DNA of 64,000 nt, taken from positions 81,481 through 145,480 of the forward strand of contig JAPKZD010000003.1 in assembly GCA_026393975.1 (NCBI GenBank), written 5' to 3'. The DNA is from Candidatus Aminicenantota bacterium. GTDB taxonomy: Bacteria > Acidobacteriota > Aminicenantia > Aminicenantales > Saccharicenantaceae. Below, piece after piece: positions 24,991-34,105 of this stretch (positions are counted from its first letter, which is position 1; every line of letters starts with the position of its first letter). Position numbers and translations under genes: made by a program. Under the pieces are notes generated by a model. That model saw only the letters and a list, made by a program, of their open reading frames with translations. It ran no database searches and was not told the DNA's origin.

Positions 24991-26397
24991 ATGCTTCGAG
25001 ACATCATCAAAAAAGAGATTCTGGACAACATCACCAGCCCGAAATTCGTCTTCACCTTCCTTCTCTGCACCATCCTCATCCTGCTCTCGATCTACACTGG
25101 GGTGACCAACTATCGGGCGGAGAAGAAGGAGTACACGGCGGCGCTCGCCCTTAACAAGAAGAACATGGAGAGCCAGCCGAACTATCAATCGCTCGCCGGC
25201 ATCGGCATCAAGATCAGCAAGCCGCCGCAGGTCCTGGGGACCGTTGTCACGGGCATCGAGGAGGCCGTCGGCCGCGTCGCCCCGGTCAACATTGCCGCCG
25301 ACCCCAACCTCATCGACTCCAAGTACAGCAGCAACCCGGTCTTCGCCGTCTTCGGCTCCCTCGACCTCATGTTCATCGTCAAGATCGTCCTCAGCCTTTT
25401 CGCCATCCTCTTCACCTACGACGCCATCGTCGGCGAGAAGGAGAAGGGGACGCTCAAGCTGGCCCTGTCGAACGACGTGCCGCGCGACCGGCTCATCCTG
25501 GGCAAGGCCATCGGCGGCTACATCAGCCTCCTCCTGCCCCTCCTCATCCCGCTCGTCTTGGGCCTCCTCATCCTCCTCATCACGCCCGACATTTCGCTCA
25601 GCGGCCAGGACTGGGCCCGGCTGCTCTTGATCTTCCTCCTGTTCTTCCTTTATCTGTCCGTCTTCTTCAGCCTGGGCCTCTTCGTCTCGGCCCGGACGTC
25701 GCGTTCGTCGACGAGCTTCCTCGTGCTTCTTTTCGTCTGGGTCGTCTTCGTCATGGTCATCCCCAAGGTCGCGGTCATCACCGCCGGGCAGATCCGGCCC
25801 ATCCCCTCGGTCCACGAGATCACCGCCAAGAAGGACGCCTTTCTCCAGCAGATCCAGAGCGAAGGCCAGAAGGGGGTCATCGAGTGGAGCAAGAAGAACG
25901 CGGCCGACGCCCAGAAGGACGTCAAGGCCTATCAGGAAAAATTCCGGAAGTTCATCCAGGACTACCAGCAGGAGCTGACCTCGAAGATCGACGAGAACAA
26001 CGCCGCGCTCGAGCGCGATTACCAGCAGAAGAAGCGCGCCCAGCAGAGCCTGGCTGTCAACCTGTCCCGGATCTCACCGGCCTCGGCCCTGACATTCGGC
26101 TCGATGACCCTGGCCCGGACGGGAATCGACGACTTCGACAGGTTCCTGGCTTCGGTCCGGGCCTACAAGCCGATCTACACCAAGTGGATCAACTCCAAGC
26201 TCGGCCAGAGCATCAACTTCCAGACGGGCGAGACGATCCAGATCAAGATCGACGACATGCCCCAGCACATCTACGAGCCGCAGTGGCTGAGCCAGTCGCT
26301 CGTCCGGACCATCCCCGACTTCGCCCTGCTCGCCGTCATGATCATCGTCTTTTTCGTCGGCGCGTACGTCTCGTTCCTGCGCTACGACGTCCGTTAA
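24991..26397 (+). CDS. ABC-2 type transporter permease
   Basis: A 468-residue inner-membrane subunit of an ABC exporter. The first helix (FVFTFLLCTILILLSIYTG) is followed by a 110-residue extracytoplasmic loop, then five or so helices, a second large loop rich in K/Q (about residues 270-370, coiled-coil like) and a last helix at the C-terminus. This layout matches ABC-2 permeases of the DUF3526/GldG-neighbour type. The segment after helix 2 (GEKEKGTLKLALSNDVPRDRLILGKAIGGY) is the usual ABC-2 coupling region. ATG 24991 follows GGGAGG. The ATPase gene starts 11 bases after it. Substrate unknown. Confidence 0.88.
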   Translation: MLRDIIKKEILDNITSPKFVFTFLLCTILILLSIYTGVTNYRAEKKEYTAALALNKKNMESQPNYQSLAGIGIKISKPPQVLGTVVTGIEEAVGRVAPVNIAADPNLIDSKYSSNPVFAVFGSLDLMFIVKIVLSLFAILFTYDAIVGEKEKGTLKLALSNDVPRDRLILGKAIGGYISLLLPLLIPLVLGLLILLITPDISLSGQDWARLLLIFLLFFLYLSVFFSLGLFVSARTSRSSTSFLVLLFVWVVFVMVIPKVAVITAGQIRPIPSVHEITAKKDAFLQQIQSEGQKGVIEWSKKNAADAQKDVKAYQEKFRKFIQDYQQELTSKIDENNAALERDYQQKKRAQQSLAVNLSRISPASALTFGSMTLARTGIDDFDRFLASVRAYKPIYTKWINSKLGQSINFQTGETIQIKIDDMPQHIYEPQWLSQSLVRTIPDFALLAVMIIVFFVGAYVSFLRYDVR

Positions 26398-26408
26398 GGA
26401 GAATCCCC

Positions 26409-27155
26409 ATGCTCGAAGCCATCAGTCTGACCAAGCGTTATGAGGACGGCGAACTCGCCCTGGACGGCCTGACCTTCAAGGTCGAACCGGGCGAGATCTT
26501 CTGCATGTTCGGGGCCAACGGGGCGGGCAAGACGACGACCATCAACTTGTTCCTGAACTTCATTCCGCCGACGTCGGGGACGGCCCTCATCGAGGGGGTC
26601 GACGTGGCCAAGGACCCGCTCAAGGCCAAACGCCACGTCTCCTTCGTTTCCGAGAACGTCATGCTCTACGGCAATTTCACGGCCGTCCAGAACCTCGACT
26701 ACTTCAGTCGTCTGGCCGGGAAGCGGAATCTCACGAAGAAAGACTACGGCGCGGTCCTGGAGCAGGTCGGCCTCCAGAAGGAGGCCTTCGACCGACGGGT
26801 CAAGAATTTCTCCAAGGGCATGCGCCAGAAGCTCGGCATCGCCATCGCCGTGGTCAAGGACGCGGCCAACGTCCTGCTCGACGAGCCGACCTCGGGCCTC
26901 GACCCCCAGTCGGGCCGGGAGTTCCTGGAGATCCTCGTCCAGATGCGCGACAAGGGCAAGTCCGTCTTCATGTCGACCCACGACATCTTCCGGGCGAAAC
27001 TCATCGCCGACCGGATCGGGTTCATGCGGAAGGGCCGGCTGGTCATGATGAAGACGGCCAAGGAACTGGCCCACGAGGACCTGACCGACCTCTATATCCA
27101 GTACATGGAGGAGCAGCCCGGCCAACCCGCCCCGACGGCCGCGCCTTCCGCCTGA
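26409..27155 (+). CDS. ABC transporter ATP-binding protein
   Basis: A 248-residue ATPase that powers the permease encoded just upstream. Walker A is GANGAGKTT, the signature reads FSKGMRQKLGIA (a KGM variant of LSGGQ common in exporter ATPases), Walker B is NVLLDEP followed by the D-loop SGLDP, and the switch histidine is in STHD. The C-terminal tail is short and proline/alanine rich. AAGGAG precedes ATG 26409, and the frame that stays open further upstream is only the permease gene read out of frame. Together they form a two-gene exporter operon. Confidence 0.95.
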   Translation: MLEAISLTKRYEDGELALDGLTFKVEPGEIFCMFGANGAGKTTTINLFLNFIPPTSGTALIEGVDVAKDPLKAKRHVSFVSENVMLYGNFTAVQNLDYFSRLAGKRNLTKKDYGAVLEQVGLQKEAFDRRVKNFSKGMRQKLGIAIAVVKDAANVLLDEPTSGLDPQSGREFLEILVQMRDKGKSVFMSTHDIFRAKLIADRIGFMRKGRLVMMKTAKELAHEDLTDLYIQYMEEQPGQPAPTAAPSA

Positions 27156-27168
27156 GAGATAGGCCCGG

Positions 27169-27474
27169 TCAGTTGTCCTGCGGGGCGGGCGCCTTTTCGA
27201 GCAGGCCCATCTTCTTCAGGGCCATGTCGCCGCGGTTCATCTCCGGCCCCTCGCCGGGGATGTAGAGCATGACGCCGCCCTTGACCGGCCTGATGACGAT
27301 CTTCCCCAAGCGGGCCAGCTCGCCCGTCGCGTCGATGGGGTTCCCGCCGTCGAAGTAGGTCTTGAAGGCGTCGTTGAACCCGCTGTAGATCGAGTGGATC
27401 CCCTTGTAGTTTTCGAGGCGCAACCTGGCGATGGCCAGCTTGACGAATTCCTCCTGGGTGAGTTTGGTTTTCAT
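27169..27474 (-). CDS. Small protein of unknown function
   Basis: A 101-residue cytoplasmic protein without cysteines or membrane segments. The N-terminal half is helical and basic (KLTQEEFVKLAIARLRLENYKGIHSIY), the second half has short beta strands (GKIVIRPVKGGVMLYIP). I do not recognise a family. ATG 27474 is favoured over an ATG 12 bases earlier because GGAGG lies five bases before it. It is convergent with the ABC ATPase gene (13 bases apart). Confidence 0.65.
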   Translation of the reverse strand: MKTKLTQEEFVKLAIARLRLENYKGIHSIYSGFNDAFKTYFDGGNPIDATGELARLGKIVIRPVKGGVMLYIPGEGPEMNRGDMALKKMGLLEKAPAPQDN

Positions 27475-27649
27475 CCGTTCCTCCATTCTGTCGGCTTCGA
27501 AGATAAAGACGATAAAAGCCCGGCCTTATTCTCAAAAAGGTCTCCCGGCTGGTAGAGATGGATGAGACAGGGGAGGAATTGAGGTATAATTCGGGAGCTG
27601 TGAGGCGAAGCCCGGCGAAGATGGTATCGGGCGCGGAAAGGAGCGAAAC

Positions 27650-27925
27650 ATGGCCAAGAAGGTCAAGGAAGTCAGGGCCAAGGTGATCAGCGTCAAGAGC
27701 ACGTGCGGCCACGGTCACAAAGTGGGAGACGTCGTCAGGTTTACCGAAGGCGGAGTCGACGGGCATATCTGCATCCATGCCATGTACAGCATGCTGCCCA
27801 AGATCTTCGCCATGATGTTCAACGCTAGCTTCCCCTGGGCCAAGGATCCTGACGTCCTGACCCACCCCTGTCCCGACGCGGACACCCCCGTCGTCTTCGA
27901 GTTGACGCGAGATTACGAGAACTAA
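27650..27925 (+). CDS. TIGR04076-family protein
   Basis: A 91-residue protein that fits the TIGR04076 pattern: a basic start (KVKEVRAKVISV), a cysteine before GHKVGDVV, an ICIHA segment, and a late CPD motif (HPCPDADTPVVFEL). These small proteins occur widely, often near redox or anaerobic enzymes, and their function is not established; the three conserved cysteines suggest metal or cluster binding. AAAGGAG lies seven bases before the ATG and a perfect TATAAT is present at 27585-27590. It stands alone. Confidence 0.8.
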   Translation: MAKKVKEVRAKVISVKSTCGHGHKVGDVVRFTEGGVDGHICIHAMYSMLPKIFAMMFNASFPWAKDPDVLTHPCPDADTPVVFELTRDYEN

Positions 27926-28004
27926 AGCGCGCCGCCGTCAGCGCGCCGGCGTGGACCGACTTCCAGAATTCGAGGGTCGTGCCCATCCTCCGGCCATCGC
28001 GGCA

Positions 28005-28562
28005 CTATTTGATCTCGACAAGCTCTTTGTTGAGGTCGAGGGGCGGCTTGGCCCGGAAATATTCGCTCGTCTCCCAGAGCGTCATGGCCAGCGTGTCGAT
28101 GCGGCCGTACCGGCCCCGAGCGTATTGGTAATGGAAAACGACCGACATGTCGCCGCCCTGCTTCCAATAGGTCTCGAGCTTGGGATAGCCGTCGTCGGAT
28201 TCCCGGCCGATGAAGACGATGGTGCCGACGACGACCCCCCGGGCGGCGCCTCTCGCCGGGTCGTAGACGAGCCACTGGTGACCGCCGGCGGCCGAGGGGA
28301 CGCCGCAGAGGACGAATTTCTCCTCTTTCCCGTCGCCGTCGAGGTCGAAGGCCACGGACCTCAACGGGCTGCCGTCGTCCTTGTCGAATTCCTTGCGGAT
28401 CTCCGGAGGCAGCGTGTTGTCTTTCTGGGCCGAGCGGACGGTGAAGAACGTCCGCAGGGAGGTGTCGGCGGCCGGCGCGGGAACCTGTCCGCCGGAGAGG
28501 AGGTTCAGCACGAGACAGGAGAAGACAGCCAGTGTCAACAGGAGCCGCGACCGCCTTGTCAT
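28005..28562 (-). CDS. Exported protein of unknown function with DxDGDG motif
   Basis: A 185-residue protein with a signal peptide (RRSRLLLTLAVFSCLVLNLL, cleavage near residue 30). The mature part contains DLDGDGKEE, an EF-hand-like calcium motif of the kind seen in FG-GAP/VCBS proteins, and then mostly beta structure. No family is recognised. ATG 28562 has no ribosome site; a strong promoter ends eight bases before it, so the message is predicted to be leaderless. The gene is divergent from the aldo/keto reductase. Confidence 0.7.
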   Translation of the reverse strand: MTRRSRLLLTLAVFSCLVLNLLSGGQVPAPAADTSLRTFFTVRSAQKDNTLPPEIRKEFDKDDGSPLRSVAFDLDGDGKEEKFVLCGVPSAAGGHQWLVYDPARGAARGVVVGTIVFIGRESDDGYPKLETYWKQGGDMSVVFHYQYARGRYGRIDTLAMTLWETSEYFRAKPPLDLNKELVEIK

Positions 28563-28570
28563 CGATAGGA

Positions 28571-28598
28571 AGTATATCGTCGGGTCCGGAAAAGTCAA
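28571..28598 (-). promoter_or_regulatory. Promoter of exported protein gene, leaderless geometry
   Basis: TTGACT (28593-28598), 16-base spacer, TATACT (28571-28576) on the minus strand. The ATG at 28562 begins nine bases after the -10, so the leader would be zero to two bases. Confidence 0.65.
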
Positions 28599-28626
28599 TT
28601 CGCCGTTTTCGCGGCGGCCGTCCCGT

Positions 28627-28654
28627 TTGACTTTCTCCGCCCTATCTATACAAT
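28627..28654 (+). promoter_or_regulatory. Promoter of the aldo/keto reductase gene
   Basis: TTGACT (28627-28632), 16-base spacer, TACAAT (28649-28654) on the plus strand. Transcription would start near 28661, giving a 90-base leader that ends in GGAGGGAGG. It is back to back with the promoter at 28571-28598. Confidence 0.6.
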
Positions 28655-28750
28655 GAATATCCTTTCTATCGACATTCCGTTAATTCGGCGCCCCCGGGAG
28701 TTCTCGGAGAGGGGCCGGACGAGGACAACATCTCTCGGAGGGAGGAATCG

Positions 28751-29992
28751 ATGACCGAAAAAAAGAACGAACTCAAAAGACGTGCGTTCCTCAGGCAAGG
28801 CCTGACCGGATTGGCTGCGGTCGGGGCCATCCCGGCCGCGGTCAAAGCGGCCGCCCTGGGCTCAACGGATACTCCCGGGACCGGCGTGGCCGAAGCCCAA
28901 AGCCAGGCGAAGCCGATCGTCCGGACCCTGGGCAAGACCGGCCTCAGGATCCCCGTCGTCAGCATGGGCGTCATGAACGCTGACAACCCCGCCGTCGTTC
29001 AGGCCGCCCTCGATTCGGGCATCTTCATGCTCGACACGGCCAACGGCTACCAGCGCGGCCGGAACGAGCAGATGATCGGCCAGGTCATCAAGGGCAGACC
29101 ACGCGATTCGTACATGATCGCGACCAAGGTCTCCGGTCCCGGCCGGGACAAGTCCATGCAGGGATTGGATTCCGCATCGGTCCAGAAGGCCTTTTTGGAC
29201 AATTTCGACATCAGCCTCGGACGTCTCGGTCTCGACCACGTCGAGATCCTCTACCTCCACAACAACACAACCAGGGAGAGTGTCCAGAATCCGGCGCTGA
29301 TGGAGGCCCTCCAGAAAGCCAAGAAGGCGGGCAAGGCCCGGTTCATCGGGATCACTACCCACGCCAACGAACCGGTCGTCATCAGGGCGACGATCGAAGC
29401 CAAGGTCTACGACGTCATCCTGACGGCCTACAATTTCCGCCAGGACTACCGTGACGAGATGCGCAAGGCCGTAGCCGAAGCGACCGCGGCCGGGATCGGC
29501 ATCGTGGCCATGAAGACCCAGGCCGGCGCCTACTGGGACAAGGAGAGGAAGCAGCCGATCAACATGCGGGCTGCTCTGAAGTGGGTCCTCAACGACCCGA
29601 ACGTCACGACGGCCATCCCGGGCTTCACCACCTTCGACCAGCTCAAGGAGGACCTGACGGTCATGACCGACCTGAATCTTACTCCGGCGGAGCTGAAGGA
29701 CCTCCGGCTCGGCGAGCAGGTGGCTGGGCTCTACTGCCAGCAGTGCGGCCAGTGCGTCTCCGGCTGTCCGCAGGGATTGCCCATCCCGGCGCTGATGAGA
29801 AGCTACATGTACGCCTACGGCTACCGGAACCTCCAGGCCGCCCACGAGCTCGTCGGCACTCTCGACGTCGCCGAAAATCCCTGCGGCTCCTGCGCTTCCT
29901 GTTCGGCCGTCTGCGCCAAGGGCTTCGACATCGCCGATCGCGTCAAAGACATCGCCCGTCTGAGGGCCGTCCCCGGCGATTTTTTCGCTTAG
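28751..29992 (+). CDS. Tat-exported aldo/keto reductase with two C-terminal 4Fe-4S motifs
   Basis: A 413-residue oxidoreductase. A Tat leader (KRRAFLRQG, then a hydrophobic run to about residue 37) precedes an aldo/keto reductase barrel with DTANGYQRGRNE (Tyr/Asp of the active site), IATKV (Lys) and LYLHNN (His). The C-terminus adds a ferredoxin-like tail with clusters C329, C332, C335, C339 and C378, C381, C384, C388. Such Fe-S aldo/keto reductases are common in anaerobes; the electron donor may be the clusters rather than NADPH, which would be unusual outside the cytoplasm. A strong ribosome site is present. Substrate unknown. Confidence 0.9.
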   Translation: MTEKKNELKRRAFLRQGLTGLAAVGAIPAAVKAAALGSTDTPGTGVAEAQSQAKPIVRTLGKTGLRIPVVSMGVMNADNPAVVQAALDSGIFMLDTANGYQRGRNEQMIGQVIKGRPRDSYMIATKVSGPGRDKSMQGLDSASVQKAFLDNFDISLGRLGLDHVEILYLHNNTTRESVQNPALMEALQKAKKAGKARFIGITTHANEPVVIRATIEAKVYDVILTAYNFRQDYRDEMRKAVAEATAAGIGIVAMKTQAGAYWDKERKQPINMRAALKWVLNDPNVTTAIPGFTTFDQLKEDLTVMTDLNLTPAELKDLRLGEQVAGLYCQQCGQCVSGCPQGLPIPALMRSYMYAYGYRNLQAAHELVGTLDVAENPCGSCASCSAVCAKGFDIADRVKDIARLRAVPGDFFA

Positions 29993-30089
29993 GCCGCGTT
30001 CTTAGCGCGCCCCTTCGCCGGTTGACTTCCCTCACGGGCTGTTTTAACTTGGAGCTGATGCGGACAGGAGTTCAGCCCGGGGGGAGATC

Positions 30090-30977
30090 GTGAAGCGGGC
30101 CATCCAGGCCGGGCTCGTCGCCGCCTTTTTGACGCTCGTCGTGCTGGCCCTCTTCGTCGGCCGCGCCGGCCGGGAAGCGGAGAACAGGATCGACCTCAGC
30201 CCCCGGCCTTCCTCCGCGACGGCCTTCTGGGCGGAGGCGACCATCAGGAACGTCACCAAGCACGACATCGTGTACACCATCAAGCCCGGACCCGGCGCGC
30301 GGGCGCCGCGCACCCGGACGCTCCGCGTTGACGCCGTGGACAGGATCGCTACCGACCTGCCGGTCGAGATCTCGTTCGACAACGGGAGAAGGACGGGCGA
30401 ATACCTCATCCATCCGGGCAAGCCCTACTCGTTCCGCTACGATGAGAACGACGTCATCAAGGTCTACCCCGGCTCGCACGGGCGGGAGGACGCGGCCGAC
30501 CTCGCCCCCTTCGTTCCCACTCCTCAGACGGTGGTCGAGCGAATGCTCGAGGTCGCGGCCGTCGGCCGGGACGACGTCGTCTACGACATCGGCTGCGGCG
30601 ACGGCCGCATGGTCATCACGGCGGCGAAGAAATACCGGGCCCGGGGCGTGGGCATCGACATCGACGCCGCCCTCATCGAGGAGTGCCGGGCCGGCGCCGC
30701 CCGGGAAGGCGTCGGAAAACTCGTCCGGTTCATCCATATGGACGCCACCAAGGCCCGGGTGACCGAGGCGACGGTCCTGGCCCTCTATCTTCTGCCGGAG
30801 TCCCTGGAAACCCTCGAACCCCTCTTCGACAAGGATCTGGCCGCCGGCGTTCGCATCGTCTCCCACAACTACAAGATCCCCGGCTGGGACGACCGGCTCG
30901 TCCGGAGCGAGGTCATGACCGACGAAAAAGGCCGGAAACACAAGATCCATCTCTATCGCATCCCTGGGGCCAAGTGA
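30090..30977 (+). CDS. Membrane-anchored class I SAM-dependent methyltransferase
   Basis: A 295-residue protein. An N-terminal hydrophobic segment (about residues 6-24) acts as an uncleaved anchor, followed by a beta-rich region (30-135) and a class I methyltransferase domain whose SAM loop is VVYDIGCGDGRMVI. The acidic end of strand 2 (VGIDID) is present. The C-terminal strands match methyltransferases annotated only generically. The start is GTG 30090 after GGGGAGA. The next gene begins either by direct overlap or 60 bases downstream, so the gene may share a transcript with the nuclease pair, although no functional link is obvious. Confidence 0.8.
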   Translation: MKRAIQAGLVAAFLTLVVLALFVGRAGREAENRIDLSPRPSSATAFWAEATIRNVTKHDIVYTIKPGPGARAPRTRTLRVDAVDRIATDLPVEISFDNGRRTGEYLIHPGKPYSFRYDENDVIKVYPGSHGREDAADLAPFVPTPQTVVERMLEVAAVGRDDVVYDIGCGDGRMVITAAKKYRARGVGIDIDAALIEECRAGAAREGVGKLVRFIHMDATKARVTEATVLALYLLPESLETLEPLFDKDLAAGVRIVSHNYKIPGWDDRLVRSEVMTDEKGRKHKIHLYRIPGAK

Positions 30978-30988
30978 AGAAGCCCGGC

Positions 30989-31009
30989 CCCGGTCTTGGT
31001 AAGACCGGG
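30989..31009. repeat. Perfect 9-base hairpin between methyltransferase and addB-like gene
   Basis: CCCGGTCTT and AAGACCGGG are separated by GGT. There is no T-run after it, so it is not a normal terminator. It lies in the region where translation of the addB-like gene could begin and may affect its initiation. Confidence 0.6.
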
Positions 31010-31036
31010 ACTGGGAAGCCCGGCAAGCCCAACGCG

Positions 31037-34000
31037 ATGATCCGTTTCCTGGCCGGCTTCTGCCGCGAGCATCCGCTCGACGAGAAGATCTTCATCGTTC
31101 CCTCCTTCATCGCCGGGCGCCAGATCGGCGAAGCCCTGGCCCGCGATACCGGGTCATGGGTCAACCTGCGCTTCGTCACCCTGGCGTCCTTGGCCCAGGA
31201 GATCCTGGAAAGCCATGGAGGGGACTCGGTGCGAAAGCCGCTGACATCTTCGGCGGCGCTCGCCCTGATGGATCGGGTGTTCAGGCGGCTCCTGGGTCAA
31301 GGCGCGCTCGAATATTTCGGCCGGGGCGGGGCTTCTCCCGGGCTCGTCCGGACGATCTTCAGGGCCGTCCGTGACCTGAGGCTCGATGGCCGGGTGAGCG
31401 CCGACCTCCGCCCTGGGCTTTTCCTCGTCGAGCGGAAGGGGCAGGAGCTCGCCCTCATTCTCGAAGGCTACGAACGGGCCCTCGAAGAGGACGGCCTCCT
31501 CGATACGGCCGGGCTCATCGGCCTCGCCCTGAGGACGGCCCCGCCGGCGCCGTCCTCGCCCGATTGGCATCTCTGCCGGATGGATGCCCGAATGAGCCGG
31601 CTCGAAGCCGACCTCGTCCGGGCCGCGGCCGGAGACCGGCTCGTCCTGGTCCCCGGAGACCCCGTATTCGGCCTCGAACGGCCGCGTCATTGCTGGCCCG
31701 CTCCCGGGCCCCTCGATGCTTCCGAAGCGGGCCGCCTGTCCTGGCTCTTCGCGCCCCGCGAGGCGCCGCCCCTAGCCGAGACCGGGGTTCCCGAAATTTT
31801 CCGGGCTCTGGGGTGCGGGAACGAATGCCGCGAGATCCTCCGCCGGCTTTATGCCGGGAAGATCCGCTTCGACAGCGTGGAAATCCTCGCCCCGCCGGGC
31901 TCGCCGTACCCGACCGTCTTCCACCTTCTATCGGTCCGGACGGGATTGCCCGTGACGTTTGGCGAGGGCCTCCCGATCTCCTTCACTTCGCCCGGCCGCC
32001 TCTTCTTCGGCCTCGCTGACTGGCTGGGCGACGACTTCTCCGTCGACCGCCTCTGCCGCCTTGTCGAAGACGGTGACCTTGTCCTGCCTTCGGGCGCGGC
32101 GGGGATCCCCCTTCCGGCTCGGACGGCTTGCCACCACCTCAGGAGCGCCATGATCGGCTGGGGCCGAGACCGCTACCTCGAGCGGCTCGGGGCCTTCCGT
32201 GACGCCCGCAAGGCCGACCTCGAGCAAGCGGGGCGGGAGGACGACGATGAGACCGGCGAATCCCGGGAAGAGCGCTTGGCCCGCGACCGGGCGGTCATCC
32301 TGGAGATCGAAGAGCTCTCTTCCGCCGTCGGCACGCTGCTGGATGTCATTCCGGAGCCCGGTCCCGCGGCCGGTCACGATTTCGGGGACCTCTGCGAGGC
32401 CTTCGCCCGGGTCACGGAGGATTTCGGACGCAGCTCTTCGGACCTCGACGGCAAGGCCCGCGACGTTCTTTTGTCGCGCCTCGCCGAGATCCTCGATGAA
32501 AGCCGGGCGCCCGAACTTCCCCTGAAAGACGCGCTGGACCTGCTGCGGGAGGCGGGTGCCTCCCTCCGTGTCGGGGCGTCGCCGCCCCAGCCCGGCCATC
32601 TCCATGTCGCCAGCTTCTCCTCGGGAGGATTCTCCGGCCGGCCGATGACGTTCGTCGTCGGCCTCGACGAGGCCTCGTTCCCCGGACGCGGCCTCCAGGA
32701 TCCTGTCCTCCTCGACGAGGAACGCGCCGCGCTCTCCGCCTCCCTTCCGACGGCGGCCGATTCTCTTCGCTCGAACCTCTTCACCCTGGCCGCCCTGCTC
32801 GCCTCCCTCAGGGGAAGCGTCACGCTGAGCTACCCTTCGTTCGACATCACCGGGGAACGGGCCTCCTTCCCGTCGTCGGTCATCCTCCAGGCGTTCCGTC
32901 TCAGCCGCGGCGACCCCGACCTCGACTATACGACCCTCGAGCGGGAGCTCCCGGAACCGGCCGGGTTCGTCCCGGGCGGGCGCGACGATGTTTTCGACGA
33001 GGTCGACTGGTGGCTGGCCCGTCTCGTCGGCGAAGGCCGGACGCCCGGGGGAGCGGCCTCCGTCGAGGCCAATTTCTCCGATCTTGCCGCCGGGCTTGCT
33101 GCCGCGGCCGCCCGAGCCGGCGAGCGGCTGACCGAATACGAGGGTATCGTTGACATCGGCCCCGTCCGCGACGAGGTCGATCCCGTGGCTGGGGGGAAGG
33201 CCGTCATGTCCGCGACGCGCCTCGAGCTCCTGGCCCGCTGTCCCTTCGGCTACTTCCTCCGTCATGTCCTGGGGATCAAGCCCCCCGAGGAGGTCGAATT
33301 CGAGCGCTCTCGCTGGCTCGACCCGCGCCGGCGCGGCAGCCTCGTCCACGAAATCCTCTGCGCGTTCATGACGAAGGTCAAAGAGAAGAAGGAATCGGTC
33401 GACCCGGCCCGCCACGGCGGGCTCATGGCCGAAGTTGGCGGCCGGCTCCTCGACCAGGCGAAGCGGAAGATCCCGCCTCCATCCGAGGCCATCTTCGAAA
33501 GCGAGCGGCGGGACATCGTCGAGGCCCTGGACATCTTCATGGCCGCCGAGGCGAAACGCGAAGAGAAGGGGGAACCGCTTGAGTTTGAGAAGGAAATCGA
33601 AAAGGAGGAGATTAGCCTCGGCGGCGGCCGCTCTTTCTTCCTTCACGGGTACATCGACAGGGTCGACAGGACCGCGGAGGACACCTACCGGATCCTGGAT
33701 TATAAGACCGGGCGCACCTCCGATTACGAGAATCTGGTCAATTTCGGGCGGGGGAGGGTCATCCAACACGCCCTCTACGCCGTCGCCGCCGAGAAGATCT
33801 TGGCGCGGGAACGTCCCGGCTCGAAGCCGCGGGTGACGGCGAGCGGCTATTTTTTTCCGTCGAGGCGCGGCGAGGGCCGGGAGATCATGGTCCGCAACTT
33901 CGACCGGGACAGACTTCGCTGTCTCCTCAACGACCTTCTGCGTCTCCTGGAGAATGGTTATTTCATCGCCGGTACCGAGGCCAAGTGCAATTTTTGCGAC

Positions 34001-34105
34001 TTTGCCCCGGTCTGCGTCTCGGGCGGGCCCGACGAAACGAAGAGGAAACGGGAGGCCAATCCCGAGGTCTTTGAAGCCTACGATAAGCTCGACGAGTACA
34101 AATAA
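31037..34105 (+). CDS. AddB-like PD-(D/E)XK exonuclease with Fe-S staple
   Basis: A 1022-residue subunit of an AddAB/RecBCD-like double-strand-break resection enzyme. The N-terminal two thirds resemble an inactive helicase; a canonical Walker A is not evident. The C-terminal nuclease has GYIDRVD and ILDYKTG, the core of the PD-(D/E)XK site. Four cysteines, C735 and C984/C987/C993 (CxxCx5C), match the iron-sulphur staple of AddB nucleases. ATG 31037 is chosen because homologues begin near FLAGFCREHP; a GTG at 30974 that overlaps the previous stop is an alternative and would add 21 low-complexity residues. The stop overlaps the start of the addA-like gene. Confidence 0.85.
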   Translation: MIRFLAGFCREHPLDEKIFIVPSFIAGRQIGEALARDTGSWVNLRFVTLASLAQEILESHGGDSVRKPLTSSAALALMDRVFRRLLGQGALEYFGRGGASPGLVRTIFRAVRDLRLDGRVSADLRPGLFLVERKGQELALILEGYERALEEDGLLDTAGLIGLALRTAPPAPSSPDWHLCRMDARMSRLEADLVRAAAGDRLVLVPGDPVFGLERPRHCWPAPGPLDASEAGRLSWLFAPREAPPLAETGVPEIFRALGCGNECREILRRLYAGKIRFDSVEILAPPGSPYPTVFHLLSVRTGLPVTFGEGLPISFTSPGRLFFGLADWLGDDFSVDRLCRLVEDGDLVLPSGAAGIPLPARTACHHLRSAMIGWGRDRYLERLGAFRDARKADLEQAGREDDDETGESREERLARDRAVILEIEELSSAVGTLLDVIPEPGPAAGHDFGDLCEAFARVTEDFGRSSSDLDGKARDVLLSRLAEILDESRAPELPLKDALDLLREAGASLRVGASPPQPGHLHVASFSSGGFSGRPMTFVVGLDEASFPGRGLQDPVLLDEERAALSASLPTAADSLRSNLFTLAALLASLRGSVTLSYPSFDITGERASFPSSVILQAFRLSRGDPDLDYTTLERELPEPAGFVPGGRDDVFDEVDWWLARLVGEGRTPGGAASVEANFSDLAAGLAAAAARAGERLTEYEGIVDIGPVRDEVDPVAGGKAVMSATRLELLARCPFGYFLRHVLGIKPPEEVEFERSRWLDPRRRGSLVHEILCAFMTKVKEKKESVDPARHGGLMAEVGGRLLDQAKRKIPPPSEAIFESERRDIVEALDIFMAAEAKREEKGEPLEFEKEIEKEEISLGGGRSFFLHGYIDRVDRTAEDTYRILDYKTGRTSDYENLVNFGRGRVIQHALYAVAAEKILARERPGSKPRVTASGYFFPSRRGEGREIMVRNFDRDRLRCLLNDLLRLLENGYFIAGTEAKCNFCDFAPVCVSGGPDETKRKREANPEVFEAYDKLDEYK

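Noticed and set aside
30989-31009. Terminator between methyltransferase and addB-like genes
   Set aside because: The hairpin is perfect but no T-run follows, so it is listed only as a hairpin.
30974-31036. GTG start for the addB-like gene overlapping the previous stop
   Set aside because: It would add 21 low-complexity Gly/Pro/Lys residues; kept only as an alternative.
31928-33769. 613-residue minus-strand open frame within the addB-like gene
   Set aside because: Antisense shadow of a well-supported nuclease gene; composition is typical of antisense GC-rich frames.
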